Under the pieces are notes generated by a model, which worked only from the letters and a program-made list of their open reading frames with translations, was not told the origin of the DNA and searched no databases. From a bacterium (lineage in GTDB: Bacteria > Bacillota > Clostridia > Lachnospirales > Lachnospiraceae), in NCBI GenBank assembly GCA_022774325.1, contig JALFNN010000086.1, positions 1 through 56,035 of the forward strand: a DNA stretch of 56,035 nucleotides. Direction: 5' to 3'. Positions 17,400 to 26,016 of this stretch are shown piece by piece; within the stretch, counting starts at the first letter, position 1; each line of letters opens with the position of its first letter. The position numbers and the translations under genes are program-made.

Positions 17400-18839
17400 T
17401 TAATATGCCTTGCCGAAATAAACCATATGTTTCGCAGGTTTACCGCAATAAATACATGTGTCACTGATCGGATCTTCTTTGCAGATGCATCTTGAAGATG
17501 CGCCGCCGGTCTCGTATTTGATCTCGCCCTCGCACTCTTCGCTTCCGCACCACATTGCTTTGATGAATCCACGGTTTTCATTGAATTTCTCTTTCATTTC
17601 ATCCATGGTCACCGCTGTATCAATATGGCTGTCAAGGAATGCTTTTGCCCGGTCATACATGTCTTTCTGGATCGTTTCCAGAATTTCTCCGAGTCTGGTT
17701 GCAATTTCATCGATCGGAACAATAATCTTCTCACGTGTATCGCGGCGTACAACGACAACCTGTCCCTGATCGATGTCTTTCGGTCCGATTTCAATACGGG
17801 TCGGAATTCCAAGCATTTCCTGCTCACTGAATTTCCATCCCGGGCTCTTCTCGGAATCATCGATCTTCACGCTGTAGCCGGCTTTCGCTAATGTATCAAC
17901 CAGTTCATTCGCTTTCTCGAGTACACCTTCCTTATGCTGTGCGATCGGAATCACTCTCGTCTGAACCGGAGCAATTCTCGGAGGCAGTACGAGTCCGCTG
18001 TCATCACCGTGTACCATGATGATCGCACCGATAATACGTGTGGAAAGTCCCCATGAAGTCTCATATACACTGTGAAGTTCATTATTCTTATCCAGATACT
18101 TGATGTCAAATGCATCCGGGAAGCCGCTTCCGAAGAAATGGCTGGTTGCAGACTGAAGTGCCTTTCCGTCATGCATCAAAGCTTCTACCGTATAGGTGTC
18201 CTGAGCACCTGCGAATTTCTCGCTCTCTGTCTTAGGACCTGATACAAACGGAATCGCCAGAGAATCCCGGATAAACTCCTGATATACTCTGAGCATAGTA
18301 AGTGTTCTTTCCTCAGCCTCCTCATAAGTCGCATGAATCGTATGGCCTTCCTGCCATAAAAACTCTCTGGAGCGAAGGAACGGTCTGGTTGTCTTCTCCC
18401 ATCGAAGTACAGAGCACCACTGATTCCATACCTTCGGCAGATCACGGTAGGACTGTACGGTTCTTGACCACAGATCGCAGAACAGCGTCTCGGATGTAGG
18501 ACGAATACACATCTTCTCCTGAAGGCGTTCCATTCCACCCTTGGTTACCCATGCCACTTCCGGAGCAAATCCTTCGATATGATCACTTTCTTTTTGCAGA
18601 AGATTCTCCGGAATCAATACAGGAAGATACACATTCTCCACACCTGTATCCTTAAATCTCTTATCCAGATCAGCCTGAATCTTTTCCCAGATCGCATATC
18701 CGTTCGGTAAATAATTCAGACATCCTTTCACGCTGGAGTAATCGCAAAGTTTCGCTTCGCGGACTACATCCGTGTACCACTGCGCGAAATCAACGTCACG
18801 CGAAGTGATCGATTCTACAAACTTCTTTTCTTTTGCCAT
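17400..18839 (-). CDS. proS: Prolyl-tRNA synthetase, archaeal/eukaryotic-type short form
   Basis: 479 residues from the ATG at 18839 (GGAGAGG six bases upstream); a longer frame to 18860 lacks such a site. It charges tRNA-Pro. Class II motifs are visible: the [20 protein letters not shown] region, [16 protein letters not shown] (motif 2) and the anticodon-binding segment VVRRDTREK. The C-terminus has the zinc-binding tail CGSEECE...[15 protein letters not shown] of the type 3 ProS. There is no INS editing domain. A T-box leader controls it. Confidence 0.96.
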   Translation of the reverse strand: MAKEKKFVESITSRDVDFAQWYTDVVREAKLCDYSSVKGCLNYLPNGYAIWEKIQADLDKRFKDTGVENVYLPVLIPENLLQKESDHIEGFAPEVAWVTKGGMERLQEKMCIRPTSETLFCDLWSRTVQSYRDLPKVWNQWCSVLRWEKTTRPFLRSREFLWQEGHTIHATYEEAEERTLTMLRVYQEFIRDSLAIPFVSGPKTESEKFAGAQDTYTVEALMHDGKALQSATSHFFGSGFPDAFDIKYLDKNNELHSVYETSWGLSTRIIGAIIMVHGDDSGLVLPPRIAPVQTRVIPIAQHKEGVLEKANELVDTLAKAGYSVKIDDSEKSPGWKFSEQEMLGIPTRIEIGPKDIDQGQVVVVRRDTREKIIVPIDEIATRLGEILETIQKDMYDRAKAFLDSHIDTAVTMDEMKEKFNENRGFIKAMWCGSEECEGEIKYETGGASSRCICKEDPISDTCIYCGKPAKHMVYFGKAY

Positions 18840-18910
18840 GTCAAACCTCTCCTCTTCCATATATTTTGGTCTGTCTCAGGGGTGCATTATAACTGACAAT
18901 TATTTCAAAA

Positions 18911-19171
18911 CAAAAAACGCCGGTTCTTCCGCCCCTGATAAAAGGGACCGGAAAACCGGCGGTACCACCCTGATTAACCGTCTTACTTCGTAAAACAGTT
19001 CTCTTCATTTCCCGTTAACGCCGGGCGCGCTGTATTTTCATACAGGGACTCCAAGGCAGGTTCTATATCTTCCATGCGGCTTCCTTGCACCGGACGGAAA
19101 CCTCTCTGTGCCACTTCCAATATATACTAATCCTCTTCACGGTCCACGTGTCTATTATTTCTTTTCAGATA
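18911..19171 (-). promoter_or_regulatory. T-box riboswitch (proline) with terminator, proS leader
   Basis: The minus strand carries the T-box AGGGTGGTACCGCC at 18971-18958 upstream of a terminator whose arms GCCGGTT / AACCGGC (18960-18954 and 18925-18919) are followed by GTTTTTT. Upstream are the stem I elements, including AGAGAG. A CCT codon at 19060-19058, in the context GAA-CCT-GCC, is the likely proline specifier. Uncharged tRNA-Pro would stabilise the antiterminator and allow proS expression. Confidence 0.93.
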
Positions 19172-19177
19172 CTAAGG

Positions 19178-19206
19178 ATTTTAATTGAGATTTCTGCATT
19201 TGTCAA
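19178..19206 (-). promoter_or_regulatory. Promoter of the T-box-proS transcript
   Basis: TTGACA (19206-19201), 17 bases, TAAAAT (19183-19178) on the minus strand. The expected start of transcription, near 19171, falls at the 5' end of the T-box leader. Confidence 0.75.
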
Positions 19207-19230
19207 CCCGTCTTTGATATTTCACTGCAG

Positions 19231-20190
19231 TTATCTCACATAAATATATGCAAAATATACCGCATACAGCATCAGAAAGAGCACACCCTCTCTCTTGGAT
19301 AATTCTTTACGGCTCTTTGCGCAGATCAACGCAAATACACTGAACACGATCAGTATAATCATATCATATATCGCATCGATATCTACTGTGATCGGACAGA
19401 TTGCGGAACTTGATCCCAGAATCAAAAGTATATTGAAAATGTTCGAACCGACAACATTTCCCAGCGCGAGATCATTTTCTCCCTTTTTGGCCGCGACCAT
19501 CGATGTAACAAGTTCCGGCAGGGAAGTACCCATTGCAACGATCGTAAGACCAATAAAAGTCTGGCTCAGTCCAAAGCGAACTGCAATCTCCGTAGCAGAA
19601 TCAACAACCAGATCTCCTCCCAGAACGATTCCTGCAATTCCGCCAATAATAAAAATTGCACTTTTCGCCGGGCTCAAGACTGCATAATCTTCAGCAGGCA
19701 TCGCATTTCGCGCTTTTAGTGCCTCCTTAACCTGAAGTACCAGGAAAAGGACAAACATGATAAGAAGAACCACACCGCTGATCCTTCCAAGTACGAATTC
19801 CCCCTCTCCTGCAAGGATTTTCCCAAAAGCAAGCTTTGTCGTCATCAAAAGCATTACTACCGTAATGAAGATTGAAAACGGAAATTCTTTCTTCAATACA
19901 CTGTCGGTGGCACGAAGGGGCCTCATCAGGGCGCTGCATCCAAGTACGATCAGAAGATTAAACATATTGGAGCCTAAAACATTACTTACAGCAAGTGAAT
20001 TCTGCCCTTTCAGTGCCGCGGTTATGCTCACAGAAGCCTCCGGCATGCTGGTACCGAATGCGACAACCGTAAGCCCGATGATGATTGCAGGCACTTTCAG
20101 GAGCTTCGCAACACTGGAGCTTCCTTCCACAAAATAGTCTGCTCCTTTAATCAATAATACAAATCCCAGAATCAACAATACATAGACCAT
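19231..20190 (-). CDS. Calcium/sodium (cation/proton) antiporter, CaxA/YrbG type
   Basis: 319 residues from the ATG at 20190, which follows GGGAGG; the longer frame to 20265 runs into the leader. Ten or so membrane helices are arranged as two homologous halves, each with the ion-binding repeat: VVAFGTSMPEASVSI and IVAMGTSLPELVTSM, where the acidic residue binds cation. The family exports Ca2+ or other divalent ions in exchange for Na+ or H+. The upstream yybP-ykoY Mn2+ riboswitch suggests that in this organism it may export Mn2+; that is inference. Confidence 0.9.
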   Translation of the reverse strand: MVYVLLILGFVLLIKGADYFVEGSSSVAKLLKVPAIIIGLTVVAFGTSMPEASVSITAALKGQNSLAVSNVLGSNMFNLLIVLGCSALMRPLRATDSVLKKEFPFSIFITVVMLLMTTKLAFGKILAGEGEFVLGRISGVVLLIMFVLFLVLQVKEALKARNAMPAEDYAVLSPAKSAIFIIGGIAGIVLGGDLVVDSATEIAVRFGLSQTFIGLTIVAMGTSLPELVTSMVAAKKGENDLALGNVVGSNIFNILLILGSSSAICPITVDIDAIYDMIILIVFSVFALICAKSRKELSKREGVLFLMLYAVYFAYIYVR

Positions 20191-20281
20191 ATCTTTTCCT
20201 CCCATTTTATTTATATTTTGGCGGTGCAAAGTTTCGTGTTTTGAGTCGTTTCCTATGTGACGCAATGCATTTTAGGCAAAT

Positions 20282-20465
20282 AAAAAAGACTTCTTATTGC
20301 AAAACACTGCACCTATGGCATAAAATCTGCAATAAAAGTCTCGCTAATTGACAATACGAACCGGATTATGTTTAAATAATCGTGATGACGATTTCGTATC
20401 ACACTGATTTCGGCATTTGATGATCTGACAAAACGAATCAATGGAAGCTACTCCCTTTTACTGGA
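20282..20465 (-). promoter_or_regulatory. yybP-ykoY manganese riboswitch with overlapping terminator
   Basis: The transcript reads CAGTAAAAG-GGAGTAGC near 20463-20448 and AGCGAGA-CTTTTATTG near 20345-20330. These are the two conserved loops of the Mn2+ riboswitch class, and the flanking CAGTAAAAG / CTTTTATTG strands pair as helix P1. The 3' strand of P1 is also the 5' arm of a terminator (20341-20328 with 20301-20287) followed by TTTTTT. Ligand binding would hold P1, block the terminator and switch the gene on. The pairings are read from sequence; the ligand follows from the class. Confidence 0.88.
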
Positions 20466-20469
20466 GATA

Positions 20470-20498
20470 AGTGTAACTTCCTTTTTTTCAAAAGTCAA
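20470..20498 (-). promoter_or_regulatory. Promoter of the riboswitch-antiporter transcript
   Basis: TTGACT (20498-20493) and TACACT (20475-20470) on the minus strand with a 17-base spacer, placed so that transcription begins at the 5' strand of helix P1. It lies just upstream of, and divergent from, the rluA-type gene. Confidence 0.65.
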
Positions 20499-20523
20499 GC
20501 AAAATATTCTCCGGAGGTAAATT

Positions 20524-21183
20524 ATGGAACATCCTGCTATATTATATGAAGATAAAGACATTATTGTATGTGATAAACCTGCCGGCATACCGGTACAGAC
20601 CCGAAGATTCGGACAACCTGACATGGAGAGCATTCTGAAAAATCATCTTGCTTCTTCCGGCGGATCCAAGCCTCCTTATCTGGCAGTCATTCACAGACTG
20701 GATCAGCCCGTATCCGGCCTCATGGTCTTTGCCAAAAATCCAAAAGCAGCGGCGGCGCTGAACAGACAGCTTATCGGAAATTATTTCTGCAAAGACTATC
20801 GCGCTGTCTGCTGCGGCACTTTACCTTCCCCTGGCGGAACTCTGATCGATTACCTCGTAAAGGATGGAAGAAGCAACACCTCCCGGGTATGTTCCAAAGA
20901 CACCCCTCAGGCCCGACGCGCAGAGCTTTCTTACGAAACCGTTGCTACAGCCAAAGACGCTGACGGCAATACGCTGACCACCGTACATGTTCACCTGAAA
21001 ACAGGGCGTCATCACCAGATCCGGGTACAGATGGCCCATGCAGGCGCACCGCTTTGGGGCGATAACAAATACAATCCGGAATTCATACAAAAACCGGGCT
21101 ATGAGCCCATTTCCCTCAGAGCTTTCCACCTCAGTTTCCTCCATCCGGAAACGGGAAAACCGATGAATTTTACTTTAGAATAA
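20524..21183 (+). CDS. RluA-family 23S rRNA/tRNA pseudouridine synthase (no S4 domain)
   Basis: A 219-residue pseudouridine synthase. The catalytic motif AVIHRLDQPVSGLMVFAKN places the nucleophilic Asp at residue 60, and TGRHHQIRVQMAHAGAPLWG is the second family motif. The start follows CCGGAGG. It lacks the N-terminal S4 RNA-binding domain of RluC/D, so it resembles short RluA or YlyB-like paralogs; the modified base cannot be named. Confidence 0.9.
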   Translation: MEHPAILYEDKDIIVCDKPAGIPVQTRRFGQPDMESILKNHLASSGGSKPPYLAVIHRLDQPVSGLMVFAKNPKAAAALNRQLIGNYFCKDYRAVCCGTLPSPGGTLIDYLVKDGRSNTSRVCSKDTPQARRAELSYETVATAKDADGNTLTTVHVHLKTGRHHQIRVQMAHAGAPLWGDNKYNPEFIQKPGYEPISLRAFHLSFLHPETGKPMNFTLE

Positions 21184-21219
21184 CGGTAAAATGTGACAGG
21201 ATTTCATGAACGGCAAAGC

Positions 21220-21245
21220 CAATAGCACGATTATTGTTTTTTTTT
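21220..21245 (+). terminator. Weak intrinsic terminator after the pseudouridine synthase gene
   Basis: CAATA / TATTG arms with a seven-base loop (21220-21236) are followed by nine T residues. The stem is short and AT-rich. The remaining bases to nagB (21246-21356) hold no clear operator; a TTGATT / CAATAT pair with 17 bases between is only a weak promoter candidate. Confidence 0.45.
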
Positions 21246-21356
21246 GCACTTTCTATTTTTTTGATTTTCATTATCTTGTTTTTCAATATTTCTTTTGATA
21301 CATTTATCATATGAAGGCATATCATGCCGACAGGTTCATTGAGAAAGGGGAAAATT

Positions 21357-22082
21357 ATGAAAATCTACAAAACCAAAAATTATGATGCTATGAGTCGCAC
21401 CGCTGCCAATATTATTTCAGCACAGGTGATCATGAAGCCAAACTGTGTCTTAGGTCTTGCTACCGGTTCTTCACCGATCGGGACATACAAACAGTTGGTT
21501 GACTGGTACAATAAAGGCGATATCAATTTTGCTCAAGTTACGACCGTGAATCTGGATGAATATAGGGGACTTACACGTGATAACGACCAGAGCTACTATT
21601 ATTTTATGCATAAAAATCTGTTTGATCATGTAAATATCAAGGCTTCTTATCTGCCGGACGGCACCAGAGAAGACGCCGAAGAAGAATGCCATCATTACGA
21701 AGAAATCATCCGTTCCCTTGGCGGAGTGGATCTTCAGCTTCTTGGACTTGGTCACAACGGACATATCGGTTTCAACGAACCGGCTGATCATTTCCCGAAA
21801 GAAACTCACTGCGTAGATCTTCAGGAAAGAACCATTGAAGCCAACAAGCGTTTCTTCGCATCCATTGATGACGTTCCGCGTCAGGCATACACCATGGGGA
21901 TCGGTACGATCATGCGTGCCCGGAAAATCCTGATCATTGTAAGCGGAGAAGATAAAGCTGATATCGTTCGCGATGCTTTCTTCGGCCCGATCACTCCGAC
22001 TGTACCGGCTTCCATCCTTCAGCTTCATCCGGATGTAACACTGGTAGCAGACGAAGCTGCTTTGTCCAGGCTTCCGCAGTAA
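21357..22082 (+). CDS. nagB: Glucosamine-6-phosphate deaminase
   Basis: 241 residues from the ATG at 21357, preceded by GAAAGGGG. It converts glucosamine-6-phosphate to fructose-6-phosphate and ammonia. Motifs: GLATGSSPIGTYKQLVDWY (phosphate binding), TVNLDEYRGL with the catalytic Asp, and LGLGHNGHIGFNEP with the catalytic His. NagA follows after 37 bases, giving a complete two-step GlcNAc-6-P catabolic unit. GlcNAc-specific uptake genes are not in this window. Confidence 0.96.
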   Translation: MKIYKTKNYDAMSRTAANIISAQVIMKPNCVLGLATGSSPIGTYKQLVDWYNKGDINFAQVTTVNLDEYRGLTRDNDQSYYYFMHKNLFDHVNIKASYLPDGTREDAEEECHHYEEIIRSLGGVDLQLLGLGHNGHIGFNEPADHFPKETHCVDLQERTIEANKRFFASIDDVPRQAYTMGIGTIMRARKILIIVSGEDKADIVRDAFFGPITPTVPASILQLHPDVTLVADEAALSRLPQ

Positions 22083-22119
22083 TATTTGTTCTATACATTA
22101 GAAAGAAGGCTGAATAATC

Positions 22120-23256
22120 ATGATTATCAGAAATGCACTTGTTTACGGTGAAGACAAAACATTTTCCAGACTGGATATTCGAATCGAAGAGGACGTTTTT
22201 ACGGAGATCTGTCCTTCACTTGCCCCATCTGAAAATGAATCTGTTCTGGATGCAGACGGACTGTATGCCATTCCGGGACTGATCGACATTCATTTTCACG
22301 GCTGCATGGGACATGATTTCTGTGACGGTACTGTAGAGGCAATCGATGCCATCACCCGATATGAGGCTTCCTGCGGTGTCACATCCGTCTGTCCCGCAAC
22401 CATGACGGTGTCCCCGGAATCACTGGTGCAGGTTATGGATGCGGCACGTACCTATAACGAATCCCCTGCCCGTCCGGGGCAGGCTTCCCTGGTAGGGATC
22501 AACATGGAAGGACCATTCATAAGCGAGGCAAAAAAAGGAGCTCAGGCTGCCGAACACATCCGGCTCTGTGACGAAGCGCTTTTCTGCAGCCTTCAGGAGC
22601 GTTCCGGCGGTCTCATCAAACTGGTTGATATCGCCCCTGAGAACGAGGGTGCCATGGAATTCATCGACGCACTCCACGACAAGGTTACCATTTCTCTGGC
22701 CCATACAACTGCAGATTATCAGACTGCCAAAGAGGCCTATGACCGTGGTGCCAGACACGCCACCCACCTTTACAATGCCATGCCGCCTTTCACTCATCGT
22801 GCTCCGGGAGTCGTCGGTGCCGCATTCGACAGTCCGCACTGCCGTGCCGAACTGATCTGCGACGGTGTGCATATTCATCCTTCTGTCGTCAGAGCTACAT
22901 TCCAGCTGTTCGGCGATGACCGTATGATCCTGATCAGTGACAGCATGCGCGCTGCCGGAATGGAAGATGGTCAATACACACTCGGCGGACAGGATGTTGC
23001 CGTAAAGGGGAAATACGCCACACTTGTCAGCGACGGCGCGCTTGCGGGTTCCGTAACCAATCTGATGGACTGCATGAGAACTGCCGTGAAAGAAATGCAG
23101 ATCCCTCTGGAAAGTGCCATTGCATGTGCCACGATGAATCCGGCAAAAGCAATCGGAATCTATGACCGTTACGGAAGCATTTCCACCGGCAAGATTGCCA
23201 ATCTGGTACTCCTGGATCAGGATCTGAATCTCAGACAGGTCATCATTCATGGATAG
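22120..23256 (+). CDS. nagA: N-acetylglucosamine-6-phosphate deacetylase
   Basis: A 378-residue amidohydrolase that removes acetate from GlcNAc-6-P. The metal-site HxH is in PGLIDIHFHGCMGHDF, the metal-binding Glu in GINMEGPFIS, the next His in ISLAHTTADY and ATHLYNAMPPF, and the catalytic Asp in ILISDSMRAAGM. It is co-transcribed with nagB and ends before a clear terminator. Confidence 0.96.
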   Translation: MIIRNALVYGEDKTFSRLDIRIEEDVFTEICPSLAPSENESVLDADGLYAIPGLIDIHFHGCMGHDFCDGTVEAIDAITRYEASCGVTSVCPATMTVSPESLVQVMDAARTYNESPARPGQASLVGINMEGPFISEAKKGAQAAEHIRLCDEALFCSLQERSGGLIKLVDIAPENEGAMEFIDALHDKVTISLAHTTADYQTAKEAYDRGARHATHLYNAMPPFTHRAPGVVGAAFDSPHCRAELICDGVHIHPSVVRATFQLFGDDRMILISDSMRAAGMEDGQYTLGGQDVAVKGKYATLVSDGALAGSVTNLMDCMRTAVKEMQIPLESAIACATMNPAKAIGIYDRYGSISTGKIANLVLLDQDLNLRQVIIHG

Positions 23257-23290
23257 TCATACCGGATTTCATACTTTTATATTTCAAGAA

Positions 23291-23321
23291 CTGTGCCTCG
23301 TCGGAAGCACAGCTCTTTTTT
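23291..23321 (+). terminator. Intrinsic terminator of nagBA
   Basis: CTGTGC (23291-23296) pairs with GCACAG (23307-23312), then CTCTTTTTT. It separates nagBA from the convergent HAD gene. Confidence 0.8.
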
Positions 23322-23331
23322 ACACTTTATT

Positions 23332-23994
23332 CTACTTCTCCAATTCTTCCACAAGCAAAATCACATCAATCAGGGAATCCACCCGCCGATAGCAAAGCTT
23401 CCGAATCTCTTCCGTCGGTTCAACAAGATCCGGCACCATGACCGGAATCATTCCCGCCGCATGCGATGCACGAATCCCGGCCGGAGCATCCTCCAAAGCC
23501 ATGCTCTTTGCAGGGCATACACCGACTGCTTCACAAGCCTTCAGATAGATCTCCGGATCAGGCTTCGCCTTTGTCACCATATCTCCAAAAACACACCCGT
23601 CGAAGTATTCCCATATCCCGGCCTCCGTAAGCTGGCGCACCGAATACTCCTGTCTGGATGAAGTGGCAAGTCCGATCCGTATTCCTCTTTCCCTGGCGAA
23701 ATCCATCAGCTCGCGAACCCCCTTCTTCATGGCGATTCCTTCTGACTCTGCAATATCATAGAAAACTTTCCGTGTCAGATTGCCGAATTCTTCCATTGGG
23801 AAATCCTGACCATAGATGCTTTTAAAATATGCTTCCCGCCGCTTTACATTAAATCCCAGTGTATGATAAATCTGTTCCCCGACACGCCCATAGCCAAGTG
23901 CCGTTCCCGCCTCATTCCAGCTTCGCTGAACCACCCATTCCGAATCGAAGATCAGACCGTCCATATCAAATATCAGCGCCTCCACTTTTCCCAT
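23332..23994 (-). CDS. HAD-superfamily phosphatase, beta-phosphoglucomutase-like
   Basis: A 220-residue HAD protein with motif I LIFDMDGLIFDSE (nucleophile and acid/base Asp near residues 10-12), motif II LATSSR, the motif III lysine in DMVTKAKPDPEIY and motif IV ALEDAPAGIRASHAAGM. The helical cap is inserted after motif I. Members act on small phosphorylated sugars or polyol phosphates. Its ATG overlaps the stop of the small upstream gene (TGATG), so translation is coupled. Confidence 0.9.
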   Translation of the reverse strand: MGKVEALIFDMDGLIFDSEWVVQRSWNEAGTALGYGRVGEQIYHTLGFNVKRREAYFKSIYGQDFPMEEFGNLTRKVFYDIAESEGIAMKKGVRELMDFARERGIRIGLATSSRQEYSVRQLTEAGIWEYFDGCVFGDMVTKAKPDPEIYLKACEAVGVCPAKSMALEDAPAGIRASHAAGMIPVMVPDLVEPTEEIRKLCYRRVDSLIDVILLVEELEK

Positions 23995-24155
23995 CAGAAC
24001 TCAATTCCTTTTCCCATGGCGTCCTTCAGATAAGTGGTGACATCCTCCAGTTTATCAAGAATCTCTTCTCTCTCTTCCCAATCATCACCTGACATATCCA
24101 CATTCACCAGTGCCTGCTTGATTTTCTTTATCTGTTTAATCAAATCTTCTGTCAT
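23994..24155 (-). CDS. Small acidic protein of unknown function, 53 residues
   Basis: An open frame from ATG at 24155 to TGA at 23994, with a strong GAAAGGGGAGC site before the start. It begins MTEDLIKQIKKIKQALVNVD and ends AMGKGIEF; about 40% of residues are charged and it should be largely helical. It is fused by a one-base stop/start overlap to the HAD phosphatase gene, so the two are co-translated. No family recognised. Its size puts it below common gene-calling cut-offs. Confidence 0.8.
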   Translation of the reverse strand: MTEDLIKQIKKIKQALVNVDMSGDDWEEREEILDKLEDVTTYLKDAMGKGIEF

Positions 24156-24200
24156 CGTATGCTCCCCTTTCTCGATATCTGCCTCAACATGGAATATCCG

Positions 24201-24273
24201 GAGCAGGCCTCGAATTCACAACATGCCTGCTCTTTATGGTTCTATTTTACTATACTCTCAGGGGAATAGACAA
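24201..24273 (-). promoter_or_regulatory. Promoter and leader hairpin of the small-protein/HAD unit
   Basis: On the minus strand TTGTCT (24273-24268), 18 bases, TAAAAT (24249-24244). Downstream in the leader GAGCAGGC (24232-24225) pairs with GCCTGCTC (24208-24201), an eight-pair GC-rich stem with a 16-base loop and no U tract. The hairpin may stabilise the mRNA or bind a regulator. Confidence 0.55.
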
Positions 24274-24341
24274 GACCGTTCACAAATTCTAAAGAAAACT
24301 TAATATTTTAGCAAATCACAAACCACATTGTTACCATCTTG

Positions 24342-24350
24342 TGGTATAAT
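24342..24350 (+). promoter_or_regulatory. Extended -10 promoter of the DUF2786 gene
   Basis: TG-G-TATAAT at 24342-24350 is a perfect extended -10 element without a clear -35 box. An inverted repeat CCACA (24323-24327) / TGTGG (24340-24344) overlaps it and could be an operator. Confidence 0.55.
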
Positions 24351-24386
24351 GGCAGCAGCGACAAAATAATAAGGGGAACTATTTCA

Positions 24387-24956
24387 GTGGATGAGAACAA
24401 ATTAGAAGCTAAACTCTTAAAAATCAAAGCTCTTGCCGAGCGCGGAGAAGGCGGAGAACGGGAATCCGCAATCAAGCTTTATCAGAAATTATTAAAAAAA
24501 TACGACATTGATGAAGAGTCACTGCAGAAGGACACGCTGAGTAAGCACTGGTTTACATATGAAAGTGATATTGAAGAGAACCTTCTGGTTCAGATTTTCT
24601 ATATGGTAACAGGGGATCCGGAATATTTCCGGCGTCAGAGCCGCACCCATGGCAATCAGTGCGGATGCATTTGCACGAATTTTGAAAAAACGGAAATCAA
24701 ATTCTACTTTGAATTCTACAAGGATGCTCTTCAGCAGGAACTTGAAGCCTTTCTCATGGCATTTAAGCTTAAAAATCATCTGTTTCCGGACGAAAGTGCA
24801 CGCTGCTTTGTACCGGAAGAGGCCGAAGAAGAAACCGAAATAACGGATATTCTTCTGAAAGCCCAGAAAATCGCCGAGGATATCGACAAATCCAGCCCGG
24901 TCCGCATGCTCTCGGGAACGGTTACGGAACCGGGACCAGACACTTCTATTGACTGA
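24387..24956 (+). CDS. DUF2786 domain protein
   Basis: 189 residues from a GTG at 24387, chosen because AAGGGGA lies upstream; the ATG at 24339 overlaps the -10 promoter and cannot be used. Residues 1-45 (KLLKIKALAERGEGGERESA) match DUF2786 (PF10979), a small helical domain of unknown function found in phages and bacteria. The rest includes NQCGCICTNF and an acidic segment EEAEEETEITD. It stands alone with its own promoter and terminator. Confidence 0.75.
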   Translation: MDENKLEAKLLKIKALAERGEGGERESAIKLYQKLLKKYDIDEESLQKDTLSKHWFTYESDIEENLLVQIFYMVTGDPEYFRRQSRTHGNQCGCICTNFEKTEIKFYFEFYKDALQQELEAFLMAFKLKNHLFPDESARCFVPEEAEEETEITDILLKAQKIAEDIDKSSPVRMLSGTVTEPGPDTSID

Positions 24957-24974
24957 TAATCGGAATGTTCATAA

Positions 24975-25011
24975 AAAATACCAGGACGTTTCAAACGTTT
25001 CCTGGTATTTT
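24975..25011. terminator. Bidirectional terminator between two convergent genes
   Basis: AAAATACCAGGA (24975-24986) is complementary to TCCTGGTATTTT (25000-25011), with A and T tracts on both sides, so it serves the DUF2786 gene and the transporter gene. Confidence 0.85.
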
Positions 25012-25023
25012 CTATTTATTCGT

Positions 25024-26013
25024 CTATGCACATTTCATTTTCTCTTCCTGTACATTCGTATTGGTTTCCTGTCTTTCTCCTCTTCGGCGTATTCCCGCAA
25101 AAACAGAACCGGATATATTATGCCATACACTGAAGATCGCTCCCGGCAAGGTTGCAAGCGGGTTCGCCGCAAAATTGGCTGTCGCAAGTGAAATCGCAAG
25201 TCCGCTGTTCTGCATCCCCACTTCGATGGCAATCGCAGTCACTTTATCATACGGTACCTTCAGGAGCTTAGCTGTTGCCAATCCGATTCCCATTCCGCAC
25301 AGATTATGCAGGATTACAACTCCCAGAACCAGCATGCCGCAGCTGATAATCTTATCTGCGTTCACCGCAACAATTCCGGAAATGATCATCACAATCGATA
25401 CCACCGATATCAGGGGCAGAAGCTCAGATATCTTCTGAATCTGTTTTCCCAGAATACTTCTGATCAGGATTCCGAGAAGAACCGGAACCAGAATCACCTT
25501 CACAACAGAAAGCACCATTGCGGCAAAGGAAACCTCCACCCATGCGCCGGCAAGCACGTACACTAAAGATGGTGTTGCAAGCGGTGCAACAAGTGTCGAT
25601 ACAATCGTCATTCCAACCGACAATGCCACATCCCCTCCTGCAATATATGTAATCACATTACTCGCAGTCCCGCCCGGACAGCATCCCACCAGAATCACTC
25701 CCAGCGCCAGATCTTCCGGTAATTTCAACACAACTGCAAGGATCCACGCCAGGAACGGCATGACCGTATACTGTGCCAGACATCCGATGAGTATTTTTTT
25801 CGGTCTGGAAAATACGACCTGAAAATCTCCCATTTTTATTGTGAGTCCCATTCCAAACATGGCAATCCCGAGGAACATGGATGTATAATTTGTCGTCCAT
25901 GCAAATCCGTGACGCCAAAAGAAAGCCAGCACAGAAAAAATAATGATGATCACTCCGATGTATTTCGTAAGAAAGGAACTGATTCTCCCGATTTTTTTCA
26001 TTATTTTTTCCAT
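25024..26013 (-). CDS. BASS-family transporter (bile acid:Na+ symporter type), possible pantothenate-precursor importer
   Basis: A 329-residue membrane protein with about ten helices. Signatures are GMGLTIKMGDFQVVF, VGCCPGGTASNVITYIAGGD and AIEVGMQNSGLAISLA, all typical of the bile acid:sodium symporter fold. The tail is hydrophilic and basic. It is translated four bases after the panD::panC remnant, from the same promoter. A BASS member, PanS, imports ketopantoate/pantoate in Salmonella, so a role in acquiring pantothenate precursors is plausible but inferred from context only. Bile-acid uptake is an alternative. Confidence 0.85.
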   Translation of the reverse strand: MEKIMKKIGRISSFLTKYIGVIIIIFSVLAFFWRHGFAWTTNYTSMFLGIAMFGMGLTIKMGDFQVVFSRPKKILIGCLAQYTVMPFLAWILAVVLKLPEDLALGVILVGCCPGGTASNVITYIAGGDVALSVGMTIVSTLVAPLATPSLVYVLAGAWVEVSFAAMVLSVVKVILVPVLLGILIRSILGKQIQKISELLPLISVVSIVMIISGIVAVNADKIISCGMLVLGVVILHNLCGMGIGLATAKLLKVPYDKVTAIAIEVGMQNSGLAISLATANFAANPLATLPGAIFSVWHNISGSVFAGIRRRGERQETNTNVQEEKMKCA

Positions 26014-26016
26014 CGC

